DNA from: an uncultured Paracoccaceae bacterium | GTDB lineage: Bacteria > Pseudomonadota > Alphaproteobacteria > Rhodobacterales > Rhodobacteraceae | NCBI GenBank assembly: GCA_913054485.1 | Contig: CAJXHQ010000091.1 | Span: forward strand, 1-8,817 | DNA length: 8,817 nt | Reading direction: 5' to 3' | Part shown: piece after piece, positions 7,111 to 8,817 of the stretch | How the letters are laid out: every line of letters begins with the position of its first letter | Numbering within the stretch: the first letter of the stretch is position 1 | Translations under genes and position numbers: made by a program | The notes under the pieces: generated by a model | The model's database searches: none | The model's input: only the letters and a program-made list of their open reading frames with translations | What the model was told of the DNA's origin: nothing

Positions 7111-7449
7111 TTACCGGCCGTCTGCAGCCGTTGCCTCATCCAAAGTCGCATACAGTTTGAAAACTGTATCCATACGTGTCAGCCGGAACACCTTCTCCAC
7201 CATGGGAGACAATCCGGCCAGATCCAGCTGACGGCCACCGCCAAGCTGCTTCATGGCCGCAACAATAGCCCCTAAGCCGCTGGAATCAATGAATTCCACT
7301 GAAGAAAGATCCAAAATGACGCGATCATGCCCGCCCTCGGTTTCCGCGCGCATGTCTTCCTTGAACTGAATCGCCATTGCCGCATCTATGCGTTCTGCGT
7401 TCACCGTGACAATTTGCGCGGTGTCAGTCAGGGTTGTTGACAGACTCAT
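7111..7449 (-). CDS. STAS-domain anti-sigma factor antagonist (RsbV/RbaV-like)
   Basis: This 112-aa single-domain STAS protein is of the SpoIIAA/RsbV type. The family binds the partner anti-sigma kinase when unphosphorylated and releases it when a conserved serine is phosphorylated. That site is intact: D55-S56-S57-GLG60 after the strand RVILDLSSVEFI, with S56 aligning to the phosphorylated serine of SpoIIAA. The rest also fits: N-terminal strand AQIVTVNAERIDAAMA, an amphipathic helix, and LAGLSPMVEKVFRLTRMDTVFKLY at the C-terminal end. I chose the ATG at 7449 because the domain begins there and GGGGA lies 9 nt upstream; the frame is open further upstream to 7575 but overlaps the thiolase start and shows no family similarity. 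It is the first gene of a two-gene operon with the HATPase. Confidence 0.88.
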   Translation of the reverse strand: MSLSTTLTDTAQIVTVNAERIDAAMAIQFKEDMRAETEGGHDRVILDLSSVEFIDSSGLGAIVAAMKQLGGGRQLDLAGLSPMVEKVFRLTRMDTVFKLYATLDEATAADGR

Positions 7450-7500
7450 GACTCGTATTCCCCAGTATTGGCCGTACTCTTGCGCTGAGCCTAGACGCCA

Positions 7501-7529
7501 ATTCTTACCATTCGGTATGCATATGGCAA
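7501..7529 (-). promoter_or_regulatory. Candidate sigma-70-type promoter for the STAS/HATPase operon
   Basis: On the minus strand TTGCCA (7524-7529, 5/6 to TTGACA), a 17-bp spacer and AAGAAT (7501-7506, 4/6 to TATAAT) lie upstream of the STAS ATG, predicting a leader of roughly 45 nt. The -35 box falls inside one copy of the direct repeat at 7521-7542. The match is by eye and could be chance. Confidence 0.35.
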
Positions 7530-7542
7530 AGATCTGGCAAAC
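7521..7542 (+). repeat. 11-bp tandem direct repeat, possible operator
   Basis: ATATGGCAAAG (7521-7531) is followed immediately by ATCTGGCAAAC (7532-7542), 9 of 11 bases identical and in phase with one turn of DNA. The repeat ends two bases before the AAGGGGG ribosome site of the thiolase gene and covers the candidate -35 of the divergent STAS operon. This would suit a regulator of either or both genes (inference). Confidence 0.5.
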
Positions 7543-7558
7543 ATAAGGGGGAGAGAGA

Positions 7559-8731
7559 ATGCATAAAGTGGTCATCGCCGGGGCGGCGCGTACGCCGATG
7601 GGCGGCTTTCAGGGCATGTTCGACGGGCTGCCGGCGGCGGATTTGGGCGGCGCGGCAATCCGGGCGGCGCTGGCGGGCGCCGGGACAGATACGGTTGACG
7701 AAGTGCTAATGGGCTGTGTTCTGCCCGCGGGCCAGGGCCAGGCGCCGGCACGCCAGGCCGGGTTTGCGGCGGGGCTCGGCGAGGAGGTGCCGGCAACCAC
7801 GCTCAACAAGATGTGCGGATCGGGCATGAAGGCGGCGATGATTGCCTATGACCAGATTGCGCTCGGCCACGCGGACACGATGATCGCAGGCGGGATGGAA
7901 AGCATGACCAATGCCCCCTACCTGCTGCCGAAGATGCGTGGCGGGGCGCGGATCGGTCACGGGGCGGTGGTGGATCACATGTTCCTCGACGGGCTGGAGG
8001 ATGCCTATGACAAGGGCCGCTTGATGGGCACCTTTGCTGAGGATTGTGCGGAGAAGTACCAGTTTACCCGTGAGGCGCAGGATGAATTCGCGCTGAAGTC
8101 GCTCTCCAATGCGCTGGAGGCCCAGGCAAGCGGCGCCTTTGACGGGGAGATTGCACCGGTCACCGTGAAGGCCCGCAAGGGCGAGACTTGTTTCGATGCG
8201 GATGAGCAGCCGAAATCGGCGCGCCCGGACAAGATCCCTGCACTGAAACCGGCCTTCCGCCAGGATGGCACGGTGACAGCGGCCAATGCTTCTTCCATTT
8301 CCGACGGCGCGGCGGCGCTGGTGCTGGCCTCGGAAGAAGCGGCGGCGGCGCAGGGGCTGGCGGTTCGCGCCCGCATCCTTGGCCACGCCAGCCATGCCCA
8401 GGCACCCGGCTGGTTCACCACGGCGCCTGTTCCGGCGGCTCAAAAACTTTTGGAGCAGATCGGCTGGGACAAGGGCGATGTTGACCTCTGGGAGGTGAAC
8501 GAGGCCTTCGCCGTCGTGCCCATGGCCTTCATGGCCGAGATGGGCCTGCCGCGCGACAAGGTGAACGTGAACGGCGGTGCCTGCGCGCTGGGCCACCCGA
8601 TCGGCGCCTCGGGCGCGCGCATCATGGTCACGCTGCTCAATGCGCTGGAAAACCGCGGGCTGAAACGCGGCGTTGCCGCGATCTGCATCGGCGGCGGCGA
8701 AGGCACTGCCATCGCCATCGAGCGGATCTAG
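7559..8731 (+). CDS. Acetyl-CoA C-acetyltransferase (thiolase)
   Basis: This 390-aa cytoplasmic thiolase condenses two acetyl-CoA to acetoacetyl-CoA or runs the reverse cleavage. The full catalytic set is visible: C86 in NKMCGSGMKA (acyl-enzyme nucleophile), N314 in WEVNEAFA, H346 in CALGHPIGASGA and C376 in ICIGGGEGTA. Spacing matches the well-studied Zoogloea biosynthetic thiolase (C89, N316, H348, C378). GGMESMTNAPYLL and the DHMFLDGLEDAY loop fit tetrameric short-chain (type II) thiolases. The ATG has a purine-rich GGGGGAGAGAGA just upstream. No reductase (phaB), CoA-transferase or acyl-CoA dehydrogenase gene adjoins it, so a role in polyhydroxybutyrate synthesis, ketone-body use or amino-acid breakdown cannot be chosen; longer beta-ketoacyl-CoA substrates are possible. 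It is transcribed alone, ends at a strong terminator, and is divergent from the STAS operon. Confidence 0.95.
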   Translation: MHKVVIAGAARTPMGGFQGMFDGLPAADLGGAAIRAALAGAGTDTVDEVLMGCVLPAGQGQAPARQAGFAAGLGEEVPATTLNKMCGSGMKAAMIAYDQIALGHADTMIAGGMESMTNAPYLLPKMRGGARIGHGAVVDHMFLDGLEDAYDKGRLMGTFAEDCAEKYQFTREAQDEFALKSLSNALEAQASGAFDGEIAPVTVKARKGETCFDADEQPKSARPDKIPALKPAFRQDGTVTAANASSISDGAAALVLASEEAAAAQGLAVRARILGHASHAQAPGWFTTAPVPAAQKLLEQIGWDKGDVDLWEVNEAFAVVPMAFMAEMGLPRDKVNVNGGACALGHPIGASGARIMVTLLNALENRGLKRGVAAICIGGGEGTAIAIERI

Positions 8732-8739
8732 GCTTCATT

Positions 8740-8817
8740 TGGCGGGAAATATCCTCGGAGGTGAATTGAGCCCCCGGGGCTCAAGAGGGGGCAGACAGCC
8801 CCCTTTTTGATGCGGGG
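8740..8817. repeat. Stacked-palindrome sequence downstream of the thiolase (possible dispersed repeat)
   Basis: After the thiolase stop come three successive dyads: CCTC-G-GAGG (8753-8761), the 19-nt palindrome TTGAGCCCCCGGGGCTCAA (8766-8784) and the terminator hairpin (8787-8803). The block beginning GGCGGGAAATATCCTC looks like sequences I recall downstream of many roseobacter genes. Copy number cannot be tested within this window, and the element may continue past the right edge. Confidence 0.45.
8783..8808 (+). terminator. Rho-independent terminator of the thiolase gene
   Basis: GGGGGC (8787-8792) pairs with GCCCCC (8798-8803) around the loop AGACA, followed by five T (8804-8808). The preceding AAGA can partly pair with the T-run. 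It lies about 55 bp past the stop codon. Confidence 0.85.

Noticed and set aside
7521..7542. Calling the direct repeat a PccR/ScfR operator
   Set aside because: The core is TGGCAAA rather than TTTGCAAA and the period is 11 rather than 12, so the match is only suggestive.
7450..7575. N-terminal extension of the STAS protein
   Set aside because: It would overlap the thiolase start, adds non-family sequence, and ignores a good ATG and ribosome site at 7449.
7706..8596. 296-codon open frame opposite the thiolase
   Set aside because: It is antisense to a thiolase with all four catalytic residues; the His/Arg-rich composition is typical of a shadow frame.
1..8817. Mobile element, CRISPR, prophage, toxin-antitoxin or tRNA gene
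   Set aside because: No transposase, integrase, regularly spaced repeats, cloverleaf-like sequence or paired small toxin/antitoxin frames were seen; base composition is even across the window.

Overview
The window looks like chromosomal DNA from an alphaproteobacterium of the Rhodobacteraceae, most likely the Roseobacter group (a Leisingera/Phaeobacter/Ruegeria-like organism). I infer this from the GC-rich third codon positions, the ftsK-lolA pair, an RbaV/RbaW-like partner-switching pair, and the tandem-hairpin sequence at the right end. The last resembles, from memory, sequences found downstream of many genes in that group. No database search was possible.

Layout, left to right. (1) The 3' part of ftsK (+), whose membrane domain lies off the left edge, is followed after 43 bp by lolA (+). 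A 12-bp-stem bidirectional terminator (2635-2664) separates lolA from the convergent genes to its right. (2) Two minus-strand genes follow: a small lytic-transglycosylase-like lipoprotein and an AEC-family permease, 78 bp apart. (3) An 84-bp divergent promoter region separates the permease from hspQ (+). (4) A 210-bp GC-rich gap with several tandem hairpins separates hspQ from a convergent gamma-glutamyltransferase-family gene (-). (5) A 204-bp gap leads to a tight two-gene minus-strand operon, a STAS anti-sigma-factor antagonist followed 3 bp later by an RsbW-like HATPase. (6) A 109-bp divergent region with an 11-bp-period direct repeat separates that operon from an acetyl-CoA acetyltransferase (thiolase, +), which ends in stacked hairpins and a strong terminator at the right edge.

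How the genes relate. FtsK (chromosome segregation and division), LolA (lipoprotein transport across the periplasm) and the transglycosylase-like lipoprotein all act on the cell envelope. HspQ belongs to protein quality control. The STAS/HATPase pair is a regulatory switch whose sigma factor and phosphatase are not in the window. The GGT-family enzyme and the thiolase are metabolic genes with no pathway partners here.

The content is mostly conserved housekeeping and metabolic genes. I see no phage, transposon, CRISPR, toxin-antitoxin or defence locus, and no clear undescribed system. The items most worth a second look are the altered substrate-pocket residues of the GGT-family enzyme, the orphan partner-switching operon, the direct repeat between that operon and the thiolase, and the hairpin-rich intergenic sequences.
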